Source: Plutella xylostella (Eukaryota; Arthropoda; Insecta; Lepidoptera; Plutellidae). From it: DNA of 64,000 nt. Numbering within the stretch: position 1 is the stretch's first letter; the number at the start of each line of letters is the position of its first letter. Under the pieces are notes generated by a model. The model was not told the origin of the DNA, made no database searches, and worked only from the letters and a program-made list of their open reading frames with translations. The translations under genes were made by a program, and so were the position numbers. This document shows positions 1 through 11,485 of the stretch, in pieces. The DNA is taken from positions 3,286,001 to 3,350,000 of the forward strand of contig NC_064000.1 in the NCBI RefSeq assembly GCF_932276165.1, in the 5' to 3' direction.

Positions 1-1626
1 CAGACAGCCTTCAAGATAAGTCTAATTGCGTGGAAATGACTGTATTCAACGACGTCGTTACAGCCAGCCACTTAGAGTGCCGTGATGCTGCTAAACTGCA
101 GTTGACGCAGTTGTCACGTAGGTACTGTCTAGGTAAGTAAGGTAATCGTGGGAGATATTGAGACATCGAGTCTTTCCGGATACTTAAGGAATATTTCAAA
201 ACTTTAATACTTTTATTTTGGTGATACACAGAAATGTAAAATAAATGATGCACAATATAAAGCATAACATTAGTAAGTATCTAATTCAGTCCTGTGATTT
301 TTCCATTAGAAGTTCATGCTTAGGAACATTTTACTGAAGTGAGTAACGGGACCTTAGTGTATCGGTGACAAACACTAGAGTTGAGCTAAACTATGGTTTG
401 TCACTACAGCGCCCCCCGCCCCTCAACTTCATCTAAGTACATTTGACACTTTCTCATTTTCATTCGGGGAAGTCGGCAGCCTTTACAGAAAGAGTTCCAA
501 TCGAATATTACTGTAGGTACCTACAATCTACTACTACCTAAATCAGTAGGTGTCCACGCCCACACAACTGTAAAATATTTATTATTAGAACACAAGCTTC
601 TTATTTCAAACTAAATTGGCCAGCCAATAGGAGACGCGTAACAAAGTCAACAGGTCCCGCTCCAATTTAAATCTTGACGCAAACGACGCTTGGTTTAATG
701 TCCTGTGAACACAGGAATGCTGCGTTTATAAAAGTCAAATGACAATCGGTTCAAGCCAAATGGAAGCCATGTTTATTTCACTTTCAGTATGCAGAGTTAG
801 CAGTTAATATAATTATATTAAGAGTTAATTTCGATTGGCTTCGTGGAATACCATATTATAAATATGTTACGTGGTAAAATAGATGTAGGTACTTACATAG
901 ATACAATGGCACAGACTGAAATTTTACTGAATTAATTAGTAGGTAAGTAGTTAAAATATTCACTAAGTCTTGCTAACAAACAATGGCGCTAAAATTATGT
1001 AAAATTAAGTAAAACCAGGTATTTATTACAAAAGTGAAAGTGGTGTAAATAAACAAAACAATAAGATATGGGTCCTAAAGTGTCCCATGCATTTGTTTGG
1101 TCAAGTTTAGTAGTTCCCACTTCCCAGTATACCTGCCGCTTCTAGGTCAAACGGTCTGCTCAGACAAAAAAAAACCTTTTGTAATGGTTTTACTGCCTGA
1201 AGCATAGAAGAACGCGGACTCGAGATTCATACTCAATTGCCTGAAGTCTACAAAAAGACCGATAACACTTAACAAGTTTACAGGCTAACGTTATTATCCT
1301 GAGGCAATATCCCCTGCCTATCCCAGAGCCAGACGTTATTATTTTGGGCTTCGCACCGCTTGCGGCCACAGAGTAGTTTAGGAAGGTTTTTTCTGTATTG
1401 TATGCAAAGCGCGGGTCGCGAACCGTATTGCGCATGCGTGGCGGTCAAATGTCAGCGCACAATGGCGGGAAAACACCCGGCTACTTGTTTCATTTTACTG
1501 TCTTGTAAATCCGATTATCCGATTCTAGGAAATGTGCCTTGGTGGTTATAGCTGGTGCCTATGTTAATTAATTACTAGTTATAAATGTTCTGGACTTGAG
1601 TCGATCGATTCGATATGAACAGTGGG

Positions 1627-1766
1627 TTAACCACCACCGAACATTAGAAATAGAAAATTATTAAGACAATCGGACATACTTAACTTGTATGGATGATCTG
1701 ACAGATGTTTGACAAGCAAGCGACGCTGCTTATGAATTGTTAATTGCTAATTTGTCGGTGGTGGTA
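1627..1766. mobile_element. Foldback MITE, TTACCACCACCGAC family
   Basis: A 140-bp element bounded by inverted ends reading TTAACCACCACCGA on the left and GTCGGTGGTGGTA on the right. The inner arms ATTAGAAATAG..ATT and ATTGTTAATTGCTAAT also pair in part. The same family occurs twice inside the duplicated exon region of fus (36119-36246 and 36579-36690). Confidence 0.6.
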
Positions 1767-2206
1767 CGGTCGCTGGTCTATTTATCTGTGGTTTAACTTG
1801 TTTAAGTTTAAAGAGAGTTTACTCTCCCCAAGAGATTCTATGAAACTTATAATAATTTTTTTTTTTTAATTTTGTACCAAGTCATTTTTTATTTTTTTAA
1901 CATCTTTAGCTATACCAAGTTCTAATCATTAGCTTTTGATGTTGTCTGTACTTCCTTGTTCTGTAATGTCATTAAGGATATTCGTGTCTGGTCTCATCAA
2001 TAACCTTTAATGGCGACAATGTAGCTACAATTATTATCCCATCACGGGCCCATTAAGGCTATATTCTAATCGCCCACCTATACCGTCCATTAAAAATATA
2101 ATAACTATGTTAATGAACTAAATGAAATTCTTAGGTGTGACTGACATTGTATATTCGCAATTTCCAAGTGCTAAATAATGCGCTGGCGATAATTTTAGTA
2201 ACGTTA

Positions 2207-2397
2207 GGCCGTGTCCTCAGTAGGCAAACTGTTAGCGGCGAGATACTGAGATAGTCAGCGCGCGTAACGCTGCAAACTGCGTACTAAACTAGCAGACTGT
2301 GGACATTCCATTTCAAATATATGGAAGAGCGTACTAAATCGATACGCCGCAAACTCAGTCGGTCGCTAACAGTTTGCCTACTGGGGACACGGCCTTA
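2207..2397. mobile_element. TIR MITE with GGCCGTGTCC ends
   Basis: About 190 bp with terminal inverted repeats: GGCCGTGTCCTCAGTAGGC on the left is mirrored by GCCTACTGGGGACACGGCC on the right. The inner arms AAACTGTTAGCG and CGCTAACAGTTT also pair. No coding capacity. A decayed relative of one arm is seen near 37965-38005. Confidence 0.7.
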
Positions 2398-2415
2398 TGA
2401 TCAGTAGTGGTCAGA

Positions 2416-2586
2416 CCCCTTAGCATGAATTTTCATCGTGAACGTGAAGTAGAATTTATCGAGTAATTTTGTATGAAAATATGAACAGCGCCCCTGGCGG
2501 TCGGTAGCAGAACTAAAATTTCCCTAAAAAATTCATCGAGTAATTTCACGTCACGTGCACGATGAAAATTCATGCTAAGGGGTCAG
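2416..2586. mobile_element. TIR MITE with GACCCCTTAGCATG ends
   Basis: About 170 bp. The left end GACCCCTTAGCATGAATTTT is answered by AAAATTCATGCTAAGGGGTC on the right, with further paired arms around TCATCGTG and CACGATGA and around ATCGAGTAATTT. Non-autonomous, no ORF. It lies directly after another MITE. Confidence 0.7.
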
Positions 2587-2697
2587 TTCATACGTTAATA
2601 AGTAGCCATACACTCTTGGACCCACAGAAATTTAAATTTTGGACCTTAAAGCCGCGTTTACGACGCAAGTTTGTCGAGAGCGTGCACTAGTATTTAT

Positions 2698-2945
2698 TTA
2701 CTCTATGGCGCCTCACCGTTTCCAATGGTGTAGCGGTTTATGACACAGACTGCTATGCCGAAGGTCCCGGGTTCGACTCCCGGCCGGGCAGATATTTGTT
2801 TAAAAACAGATTTGCACGGGTCTTGGGTAATATGTGTTTGTGTGAATGATTTATCAGCTGTCCGGTACCCATATTAAAGGTTCTCCCTAGTTTGGGGTCG
2901 GGTGGCCGTGTGTGAGATGTCCCCATATTATTATACCTCTAGTAC
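2698..2945 (+). mobile_element. tRNA-derived SINE (copy 1)
   Basis: The head carries a pol III A-box-like stretch (TGGTGTAGCGGTTTATGAC) and a clear B box (GGTTCGACTCCCGG), followed by a tRNA-unrelated body starting GGGCAGATATTTG. The body diverges from copies 2 and 3 after about 60 bp, so it is a different subfamily or a mosaic. It is not a functional tRNA. Confidence 0.75.
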
Positions 2946-3149
2946 TTACCCCTTCTAATATCGGTTCTGAACTTTTTTGTATGAAATCTTATGTTATCTC
3001 AGTACAGTACTTTCTTTTCACGACCGCGTTGAATTCTTTTGTATGGAATATTTTTCCTACCGATTAGGTAGGCCTGATCTACCTGTATAGGTCTTCAGAT
3101 TTGACCAGCCCAGCGCTGCTTCAACTTCCGAAGTCAACTAATACGTAAA

Positions 3150-3265
3150 TTCCTGGTCGTTTTAATGATCATCACAATCACAACCCATCACATCCCCACT
3201 TGGGCACTATGAAGGAAGGGTTTTTGGGCCTAGTACACCACGCTGGCCTAGTGCGGGTTGGTTGA
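3150..3265 (+). repeat. Dispersed repeat, CCCATCAC..CCACGCTGGCC type
   Basis: A fragment of a repeat seen again at 27778-27892 and 28146-28230. The shared landmarks are CCCATCACRTCCCCACT, GAAGGAAGGGTTT, CCTAGTNCACCACGCTGG and AGTGCGGGTTGGT. It ends about 30 bp before the acceptor of the fus exon at 3297. It may be the 3' end of a LINE or SINE. Confidence 0.6.
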
Positions 3266-3296
3266 CCGATTTTAATGTTTTTTTCTTTATTTACAG

Positions 3297-3389
3297 ATAA
3301 TAGGCGAGAGAGAATACGCGGTGAGGCCGACGCGACGGCCGTCCGACGACATACAGACCGGACAACCCTTAGAAATAGTTGTACAACAA
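3297..3389 (+). CDS. fus: fus exon, N-terminal conserved region
   Basis: A 93-bp exon (31 codons) between ttatttacag and the donor gtaagt, phase 0 on both sides. It reads from IIGEREYAVRP to LEIVVQQ. It matches the part of the ESRP N-terminal domain where vertebrates have a VG..HE..VRP segment, shortly before the QF-containing helix that continues in the next exon. The protein fit and the exact in-frame join to 18392 support it. It is shorter than the vertebrate counterpart, so part may lie in another exon that I did not recognise. Confidence 0.8.
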
Positions 3390-3605
3390 GTAAGTACTAA
3401 TACCTAAGCGTATTTTTGTTCGTGGATTAATAAAAAAATATCAAAATCTAAACATCAGATCAGACAATTTCACCTACTGGTGAAACGATAAATTTTGTGT
3501 CAGTTTATTTATAACTCACACTGATTTTTTTGGGGTAAGGGCTTCTGTTTTATCTTCTGGCTTATCTTTATTTTGTTGACTGTACCTACCCGTAACAAGC
3601 CGGCA

Positions 3606-4018
3606 CCAGGAGGGTTACTTTATATTGACGAAAACTATCGAACGAGCCGAATGGCGTAGTGGTTAGTGAGTTTAGTGACCTGACTACTGAGCCGATGGTC
3701 CCGGGTTCGATTCCCGGCTAGGGCAGATATTTGTTTAAACACAGATATTTGTTCTCGGGTCTTGGATGTGCCCGTAAAATGGCAATAGGCCCGCCTCCTA
3801 TTACATTGGGACTAACATAACACTGGCGAAAAGTGGGTGCAGCAATGCACCTCTGCCTACCCCGCAAGGGAGTACATTAGTACAAGGCGTGAGTGCGTGT
3901 TTTTTTTCTATCGAACGAGAGCTTTCGTGCAATCGCCACGTTTATAACGAGATAGAGTCGTGGCTCGTGCAACGTGGCTCCGATACTTCGTTTTTCGTCA
4001 TATAAAGTAACCCTCCTC
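3606..4018. mobile_element. TIR MITE with GGAGGGTTACTTTATAT ends, split by a SINE
   Basis: The left end AGGAGGGTTACTTTATATTGA is mirrored by a right end near 4000-4016 reading CATATAAAGTAACCCTCCT. The element is interrupted at 3647-3907 by a SINE. Removing that insertion leaves an element of roughly 140 bp. Related, more decayed copies appear near 10558-10650 and 52811-52977, sharing GATTGCACGACARCTCTCG and TTCGTTCGTTT. Confidence 0.75.
3647..3907 (+). mobile_element. tRNA-derived SINE (copy 2) with 12-bp TSD
   Basis: The SINE starts CCGAATGGCGTAGTGGTTAG (A box) and has the B box GGTTCGATTCCCGG. A body of about 180 bp follows, ending AGGCGTGAGTGCGTG and a short T-run. It is flanked by perfect 12-bp direct repeats CTATCGAACGAG at 3635-3646 and 3908-3919. 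This target-site duplication shows LINE-type integration into a pre-existing MITE. Confidence 0.9.
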
Positions 4019-5091
4019 AGACATACAGTGTAGGTAACACTAGGTATCTCGGTACCGTACACAATCCATTCACACTTCCACATTGTCCTTTATGTTTAGT
4101 AGCCGTGACTCTTACACCCTAAGTTCTAAGGTTTATTACTGTTTACAAACTTGTTGAACTAAAGACAAGTTGAATAGTGAACGGCTAATGTAACTGTGGT
4201 GTGAATTCCTCAGGTTTGACAGTTACTTTTGACATTAAGTTGTGTGTTTAACGTTTCTGTATGGGCAGGCGCAAGTATAATTGTCTTTTACTTTTAAGTG
4301 CAAGTTTGAAAGCTTTCGTCTGTTACTTTGAGCTGCAATCCTGCCAACAAACGTGCATTTAAAAAAAAATGCCTTGCATTCCCTGGCCATGACTAGAACG
4401 TAAAAGAAAATGAAACCGTTTAGACGGATGAACCGATTTTCAGAAAGCAAAACCAAAGTTAGCTTCTATCATGAATCCTTTCAAATAAGATGCCGCATTT
4501 AATTCTGTTCACCCGTACTATAAAGAAAAAACCTACTCTTTTTAACAAAAAATAATCGTTCGTTGCTGATCTAAATTCAAAGCCAGCAGAGCGAAGAAAG
4601 CAAACCTTGTTTAATTTCTAATTAAATCAAATTTTATGTACAATCGAGGAATTGGCCTAACTTAGGCGATTCAAAAAAAAATGTTATTTATTATATCAAT
4701 CTTTTGCATTTAATGTAGGTAATTATTATTATTAAGATAAAGTAACATAATATTATAATGGTGCAATGGATTCTAATTATGTAGTCGCTCTGACACCTAA
4801 GGTACGAGCAAGATAAAATCTTAAGATTTAGGTGTCAGCCAGTCTGCCCTCCAGTATGTGACAAATTTGTGGTAGACATAACAAGTTCAAAATAATTTCT
4901 TTAATAAATAATTCTTACACTATCCGCATCACGATCCGTGTTTAGTGAATGCGTGTCCGTAACGTGTCTCTCCGTTTGTAGAAAACACGCACAATCCAAT
5001 ACACTGAAAACGCTTAGTACCTACGTGCGGAACCTTTTTTTTTAGGTAGCCATTTCAGTTTCCCACAAAGGCCTCTCCATGTTTACTCCAC

Positions 5092-5212
5092 AGGTCTCTG
5101 TTGTCGACCTAGGTAGACCCAGGCGGAGATGGCGGGACGATCTGGACAGATTTTTGCCGGATTGGCGTCAGGTGGTCGACATCGACAACAGAGACGTGCG
5201 GAAGCTATGAAA
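5092..5212 (+). mobile_element. LINE 3' end fragment
   Basis: A short decayed coding remnant with the C-terminal signature of non-LTR reverse transcriptases of this genome (GRPRRRWRDDLD...W followed by R..WR-like residues). It is surrounded by non-coding sequence and is too short to assign to a clade. Confidence 0.5.
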
Positions 5213-5412
5213 ATGAAAAATATAAGCTACATTTATCCCGAAATTTCAACGGGAAAACTTTTTCCAAGGCGAAGCGGAGCTCGCAGCATTTAAAGATAGT
5301 CTAGCTAAACTTACCCATCTAACAAAAACTGAGATTCTGTAAAAGCTAACGATTGTATTTTGAAGAAAAGAAATGGACGATCAATGAATCAATTAGCCAA
5401 ACTACCAAAATA

Positions 5413-5607
5413 TCCTAACTAATATTATAAATGCGAAAGTAACTGTGTCTGTCTGTCTGAATGTTACTCTTTCACGCCAAAACTACTGAAAGGATTTGAA
5501 TGAAATTTGGTATACATAAATGGTCTAGAGAACATAGGCTACTTTTTATCCCGGAATTCCCACGGGAAAACTTTTTTAAGCGAAGCGAAGCTCGCGGGAA
5601 CAGCTAG
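5413..5607 (+). mobile_element. Lep1-like Helitron remnant
   Basis: The element begins TCCTAACTAATATTATAAAT after an A and ends with CTAG before a T. This is the TC...CTRR layout with A/T target flanks expected of Helitrons. A small GCGAAGCTCGC hairpin lies about 10 bp before the CTAG. The internal landmarks TCTTTCACGCC and TTTTTATCCCGGAATTCCC are shared with the inverted copy at 28757-28963. Non-autonomous, with no Rep/helicase sequence. A decayed fragment of the same body is visible at 5220-5290. Confidence 0.8.
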
Positions 5608-6172
5608 TATGTACCTACATAAATACAAATACCTAATAGCGATCTTGTTTCCTCGTCATATTGCACCGAAGAAAAAAAAGTATGCTAAATAGAAATCAGA
5701 GGTTAATGTTTTCTTTATGCTGTGTAGCTGGTCCGAATAAAAACCACTTCTCTGAATACATTAGCATTTGTAAGTAATTTAGAACTCATAACATTATGTT
5801 ACACATTAACAACCGACTATACCTAGGTAATTTAATGATGTTCATCTAAAGTTCTAGCTTTAGATTATCTGAAGTTGGAATACCTAATTCCTTTCATATA
5901 CGAACGAACGTATTCAAAATGACTGATGGTATTTTGTGTCAGTCTCTGTTTTTAAAGAATCAAGGCATCCCTAGTGCAAGACAAATGAAGGCTATAATTA
6001 GACTTGCACTGTACTTACATACAGTATAACTATAAAGTCCTGAAGACGGAAGTAGATCCCAACTATTTTTTAGAGACCGTATTTAATCGATCAGTTATAT
6101 TTATTAAAGGACAAATCCGTTAAAAATCCATAATCAATCGGTACATATTTTATTTTTAAAATGTATGTGACG

Positions 6173-6420
6173 ACCGAATGGCGTAGTGGTTAGTGACCCT
6201 GACTACTACGCCGAAGGTCCCGAGTTCGATTCCCGGCCGGGGCAGATATTTGTTTAAACACAGATATTTGTTCTCGGGTCTTGGATGTGCCCGTAAAATG
6301 GCAATAGGCCCGCCCCCTATTACATTGGGTCTAACATAAACACTGGCGAAAAGTGGGTGCAGCAATGTACCTCTGCCTACCCCGCAAGGGAATACATTAG
6401 TACAAGGTGTGAGTGTTTAT
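6173..6420 (+). mobile_element. tRNA-derived SINE (copy 3)
   Basis: Nearly identical to copy 2 along its length: CCGAATGGCGTAGTGGTTAG, B box GTTCGATTCCCGG, body with TGGATGTGCCCGTAAAATGG, and tail AAGGTGTGAGTG. I did not find a convincing target-site duplication. Close identity to copy 2 suggests recent activity of the subfamily. Confidence 0.85.
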
Positions 6421-6609
6421 ATTATTTTATATATGTAAAAATAAGTAAATAACTGATGATCATAAAAAGTCTTAGCAAAATCGCACTCCTTGATGTCAGG
6501 ACTTTATAGTTTGACTGTAGTTTCGCCTGTCATTCATCAAAATAAGGCCCTTTTGTTGGGTCATAGATTTTTACTTAACACTTCAGATTTGATCCAAACG
6601 TAAAAACTA

Positions 6610-6822
6610 TAGTGCCACAAACTTATCTGTTCCGGTGACAGCTCAAATAAATCTCTAATATTTCTTAATTCTATAAGATTTTAAGTTTGCTCGTATTGTT
6701 ATTTCGCTCTTGCGGTGTTAATAAACCCATCTAATGTTTTAAAATATACAATTCCTTAGTAAATAATGAGATATGGATCAATTTAGTTCGCTGTCACCGG
6801 AACAGATAAGTTTGTGGCACTA
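6610..6822. mobile_element. Tc1/mariner-type MITE-A (copy 1)
   Basis: A 213-bp element with about 27-bp inverted ends (TAGTGCCACAAACTTATCTG and its complement) and a TA duplication at 6608-6609 and 6823-6824. No coding capacity. It has the same length and ends as three other copies in this window. The CAGTGC-type terminus and TA target fit the IS630/Tc1/mariner superfamily. Confidence 0.88.
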
Positions 6823-6934
6823 TAACTACCTACTACGTAGTCAGCTGCATAGGACCGTCAATATTTCAATGAATGGATAGGCGGTTTCAGATTGACAACT
6901 TTGACAAGATACAAAAGTGTATAGGCTTATATAC

Positions 6935-7140
6935 TTATGCAGCTGACTGTACAAAGTACAGTTCGATGCAAACAACTTGATATACATAGTTCCTGAAGTT
7001 GGCTGCGGTTACACTTTTGTTCTTTGTCAAACTAACCGTTGAAATTTTAATCTTTAAAATAAGGAATAGGCGGTTTGTTACTTTGACAAGGTACAAATAT
7101 GCATTCGCAGCCAGCTTCATAACTACCAAGTTGTTTTAAA
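6935..7140. mobile_element. Foldback repeat, CAACTTG..CCTGAAGTTGGCTGCG type
   Basis: About 190 bp whose ends pair in part: CAACTTGATATAC..GTTCCTGAAGTTGGCTGCG against CGCAGCCAGCTTCATAACTACC and AAGTTG. Inner arms built on TTTGTCAAACT and ACTTTGACAAGG also pair. A longer relative, disrupted by another MITE, lies at 11370-11990. Confidence 0.55.
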
Positions 7141-7333
7141 CTTTTAACCGAACTGTACCTAGTTATTTTCACTCCAAGCCACCAAGCTTATGTTAATATA
7201 CCTACTTCGTTATTTACGAGCTCAGTTCAAAGATCACGGGCGATATTACGTCATGGAGTAGGTAAATAAACAAGGAGCCAACCGTTTCACACGTGAGTCT
7301 TCACTCAGACTAGTTGACAGAACTCGAGATGTA

Positions 7334-7551
7334 TAGTGCGATGCGACAAACTTATCTGTTCCGGTGACAGTTAACTAAATTGGTCCATATCTCATTATTT
7401 ACTAATAAATTATATATTGATATAGATTAGATGGGTTTATTAAAACCGCAAAGGTAAATTACCATTACGGGAAAACTTAACATCTTAAAGAATTAAGAAA
7501 TATTAGATATTTACGTGAGCTCTCACCGGAACAGATAAGTTTGTGGCACTT
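7334..7551. mobile_element. Tc1/mariner-type MITE-A (copy 2)
   Basis: Same family as 6610-6822. The left end is slightly degraded (AGTGCGATGCGACAAACTTATC) and the right end reads GATAAGTTTGTGGCACT. The internal sequence is close to copies 3 and 4 (AGATTAGATGGGTTTATTAAAA). Confidence 0.85.
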
Positions 7552-9230
7552 TAGAACGAGAGATGCAGGGCTGTCATTGGCTGAATTGCCTTTGATTATA
7601 GAGCTTCCACTATGTTATTGTATTTTTGACGTATCGTTATGTCTGGTAAGTAAAGTTGGTTTTCCTTTGCAGTCATCAAATATTTATGGGATTTCTGATG
7701 TCAAAAAACCAATAATATAATGGACAGAGTATAGAACTTAAGTTCATGCTTAGGTAGCTTTACTCAAGTGAGAAACGGGGGCTATGCACACATTTGTTCA
7801 GTCAAAGCTTGTTGTGTTGATCAAGATTACTTGGAAACCATGAGGACAGCGGTGGCTGAGCTAAAAATATATCTGACATACAATAGACAAGTGGGTATAA
7901 GGGATCGTGGAAAAATACGTTGAACCTAGCCTAGCCCTACTATCTCAAAATTACAGTTGTTATAAATGTACAGGGTGGTCCTGTAAGTTGTGGTCCACAA
8001 GAAATGTGGTGATATAGGACATCATAACAATTTATTATAACATGCCCTTGTACCTGTTTTTCGGAAATCTAAAAAGGGCCCGACTTTCCCTGTGCAAAAA
8101 AAAAAAACTCATCATAATGTATTTATTTCACATTTTCTCTGTGTTTTTTTTTATTAAGTACTTACCTAAGTAATTGCAAATTTGATTTTAAACGATAAAC
8201 TTATAACCTATACCCATATTTTAGTTTTAAAGTAACATAACTATAAAGTAACATTACTATTAATAAAAACCTCGTGCAGATAATACTATAATTTAAATGT
8301 CATTTACCCAATTTAATGTGTTAACTACATCGAACAACGCGGACTTGGGTGTGGTAACTATAATAAAAAGTATTTTTTTTTGTTTCTGCTGCTTCTGTCT
8401 TTCAACCACGTCTTGTTTTTCTAGTAGGGCGTATTGAACATAGGTGCTTAACAAGTTTTTATCCTGGATTTTCACTGGAAAGGAAATCTCGCGAAAACTA
8501 TATATAGTAAAGCCTGGAAAGTTTAAGTTTAGTATTTGATGTAAGTTTTTATCTATCTGTAATCTGCAAGGAGTAGGTAGTAAGTACCTCTATATTTTTA
8601 CCCTCTTATTCATAAAAAAAGTTAGTGGACGCTTTAGCTATTGAACTGTTCTGTCACTCTCTGACAGAGAACAAATTGTTCTTTGACAGAGATTTTTGAA
8701 TAAGGGGGTGATAATATATCCCCAAAATTTAAGCGAAATAAATCTTTAAAATTACACCCGCCTGGCAATTTGTTGAATTCAAGAATCCGCCGCCAAAGCG
8801 GTGCAGTTCAAAATTAAACACGATCTACTTTTTACCCGATTTCTCTGTACGCCGAGCCTTCATTATCAGACTGATCGCCCAACTGGTTTGACGTAACTGT
8901 ATTTGGGAAAAAGGAAAAAGTTACCAAAATTAAGGCAAAGAGAGTGAGGCTTTGTTCAAAATTTGCGAAGCAATGAATTTTATAAACCTTGGGTGCAATG
9001 CTGGTCCCAATATAAAAGGCACTGCTTTTCATGCTACTAAAATGCCCTTGCCTACATTTGAAATAAATATTTGTATGGCTAACTTAAGCACCCCATTCAC
9101 TTCACGCACCGCGAGCCGAGCCCCGAGCCGTACCATTCCGTGGACAATTCTGTCATCGCCCACACACCACGCGAGCCCCGAGTTGCAGTCCAGTCGATTG
9201 TGCACTTTTTTGAGCCTTGCATATTCGTGC

Positions 9231-9489
9231 CAAAAGGATTAGCACGCTGAAATGGCAATGGGCTGGCCACGTAGCCCGCAGAGCCGACGACCGCTGGAGT
9301 AGAAAGGTTCTGGAGTGGAGACCCCGTGTCGGCAAACGGCGTGTCGGTCGCCCCCCAACCCGTTGGTCTGATGATCTGCGGAAGGTAGCGGGAAGCCGCT
9401 GGATGCAGATGGCGGGTGACCGTTTGGGGTGGCGATCGTTAGGAGAGGCCTATGTCCAACAGTGGACTACGGAAGGCTGAGAGAGAGAG
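9231..9489 (+). mobile_element. LINE C-terminal fragment with 10-bp TSD
   Basis: A 5'-truncated non-LTR retrotransposon. The frame codes for the reverse-transcriptase C-terminus typical of lepidopteran LINEs, with motifs WQWAGHVARR, EWRPR.GKRRVGRPPTRW and SDDLRKVAG, then a stop and a (GA)n tail. It is bounded by direct repeats ATATTCGTGC at 9221-9230 and 9490-9499, so integration is exact. The flanks, now split, are unusually GC-rich (9100-9220 and 9500-9600). Confidence 0.85.
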
Positions 9490-10669
9490 ATATTCGTGCT
9501 TCTCTCGCTGCACTCGCGAGCCAAGACGGCGAGCGCCGCGCCGAGCCGCGAGCCGCACCCACCTCCCCATTCACACGCTGATTTGTCCGCGGACTTGTCG
9601 CCATCGATAAATCCGCGGGTTAGGGCCTTTACGGGTTAGCTCCAATTTAAATAAAAAATATTGAAAATTGCAGACGACAACGATATGACACTAAACTATT
9701 GCATTGGTGAATAACTGTCATAATAGTATTAAGTGTGTGTGTTAAAAAAATAAATAAATAAAATAAAAAATATCGTGCAAGTATTTATAGAAAAACACCT
9801 ACCTAATTAGTTTTGTAATAGGAAGGGTGAAGCGACAACGTTGTACACGGCAATTAGCGACGGTGTTTAGACACCTTCCAAGAAGTGGTTTCAGACGAAC
9901 AAACTGTCATTGTAAATACCTAGATTGTGCCATGTTTTCCCTGTTTTCCTACATACTATAAGCAGAGGTGCGATGATGCGATCACAGGATTCGATACTAT
10001 TTTCGAAACTACACTAAGGGTAAATTTTACCAAACGCTTCCAAATTCCACCTAACATGGAGAAAACAAATGTCACTTTTGGAACTAACAAATTTGCCTTA
10101 TATTTTGACAGTGTCAGTTGACTATACGCAACGCAAACGGAGGTTTCGAATCTTATAATCGCTGTACAGGCGGTGACATGGCAGTATTTTATGCCTGTCT
10201 TCCCATTTTAAAAATGTATTTTATTTGAGGTTATTGTGATAATTTATCTTTTTTTGTGGTTTTCACAAAATTATTCTTCTGACGCTTAAGGCGATTCACA
10301 CACTGCCCCGCATTACACCGCCTTTTGCGTCTTGAGTGTCTGTTGTGACCGCTGGTTCAATGAACACACAGAGATAGGTGTATAGGTTTTATTGAGCACA
10401 AACTAGTATTAACTTATAAAAGATATAAAGTACGTGGATGCACGGCGCGGTGGCAACCGGAAGTCCCATCCTAAGGTTTTATACAGTGTTGCCAGTAATA
10501 ATTACTTGTCTATGGTTCTGTTCTGAACAGTGTCTTCGCTTGTACCTTCTTGCGGGAGTACAGGGGGGTCGAGCCACGACTCTATCTCGTATGCCGATTG
10601 CACGACAACTCTCGTTCGTTCGTTTTTCGTCAGTATAGATTAGTGTACGGTTACCCGTCCAGACACCTC

Positions 10670-10797
10670 CAGGCCCTGTAGCACAGGGCGCTATTAAGAC
10701 GTGACAAGAGTTCTCCGTCGCGCTCCCTCTTGAGACTGCGTGATGTGAGTGAGCGCGATGCAAAACTCTTGTCACGTCTTAAATACTAGCCCTTCAG
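10670..10797. mobile_element. Foldback MITE-E (GACGTGACAAGAGTT family, copy 1)
   Basis: Inverted arms AAGACGTGACAAGAGTT and AACTCTTGTCACGTCTT surround a GC-rich loop. Related copies occur at 22308-22412, 31775-31856 (partial) and 37860-37965, and all share the border CTAGCCCTTCA or its complement. Confidence 0.75.
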
Positions 10798-10919
10798 ACA
10801 CAGACTAAATATTAGTTAGTCTGCATCACCGTGGGAGATTTTTACGCACTCATTAGGTAGGTAGGTGCATTCACTGCGGCCCAGACTCAATAAAACATCA
10901 ATTTTCAAAAACCTATATT

Positions 10920-11160
10920 ATACACTCACGGGCAATGAAAAAGTTCCACTCACAAAATGCCGACACCAAACGACCCTATTTAAAAAAAAAAATTAATAAA
11001 AAAAATTAACAAAATGTTATTATTTTTCGTTGGTGATATCCTGATTCTCTGTTAAATGTACTTCAATGTTGCAGAAGGCGTCATTAAGCTAGCCTTTTCC
11101 GTTTAGGAGTAATTTGGTGTTTTCCTCAGTGGAACCTTTTCATTACCCGTGAGTGTATTA
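10920..11160. mobile_element. TIR MITE-F (GCAATGAAAAAGTTCC family, copy 1)
   Basis: Ends ACTCACGGGCAATGAAAAAG and CTTTTCATTACCCGTGAGT are inverted copies. The inner arms ACAAAATGCCGACACCAAA and TTTGGTGTT also pair. Non-coding. Other members are at 18698-19086, 28348-28412 (very short) and 44106-44182. Confidence 0.8.
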
Positions 11161-11485
11161 TAACAAAATGGTAAAAATACATAACACACAGCTGAAACCA
11201 TACGTAGACGGTTGAAGTTTTCCACAAGCACTTACTTTACTTCATAATAATGTTGTTTGTCTTTTGTTCTAACAGATCATACACATTACTGATCTTCATT
11301 TTGGGTGTGAATTTAGACCTTTGTCTAATGTGTCGAATGTTAATGTGTGTAATGAGTGTCGAATGTTACAATTCTGTCCAAACAACTTTATTGTTCCTGA
11401 AGTTGCTGTGATTGATCTTTTGTGCTTTGTCAAACTTACCAACTGTCAATCTTTGAAAATATGAATGGTTTGTTAGTTAGTTTAA

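Larger units (their letters stand above)
1..3296. other. fus upstream intron, no coding exon seen
   Basis: This non-coding stretch lies before the first fus exon visible here. That exon is entered through an acceptor in phase 0, so earlier coding exons must lie left of the window. I found no ESRP-like N-terminal exon here. It holds several TIR/foldback repeats and a tRNA-derived SINE, listed separately, and otherwise ordinary AT-rich sequence. Confidence 0.6.

Noticed and set aside
3647..3740. tRNA gene candidates at the SINE heads (also 2720 and 6175)
   Set aside because: A and B boxes are present, but the sequence continues into a shared SINE body and one copy has a target-site duplication. 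No complete cloverleaf is evident.
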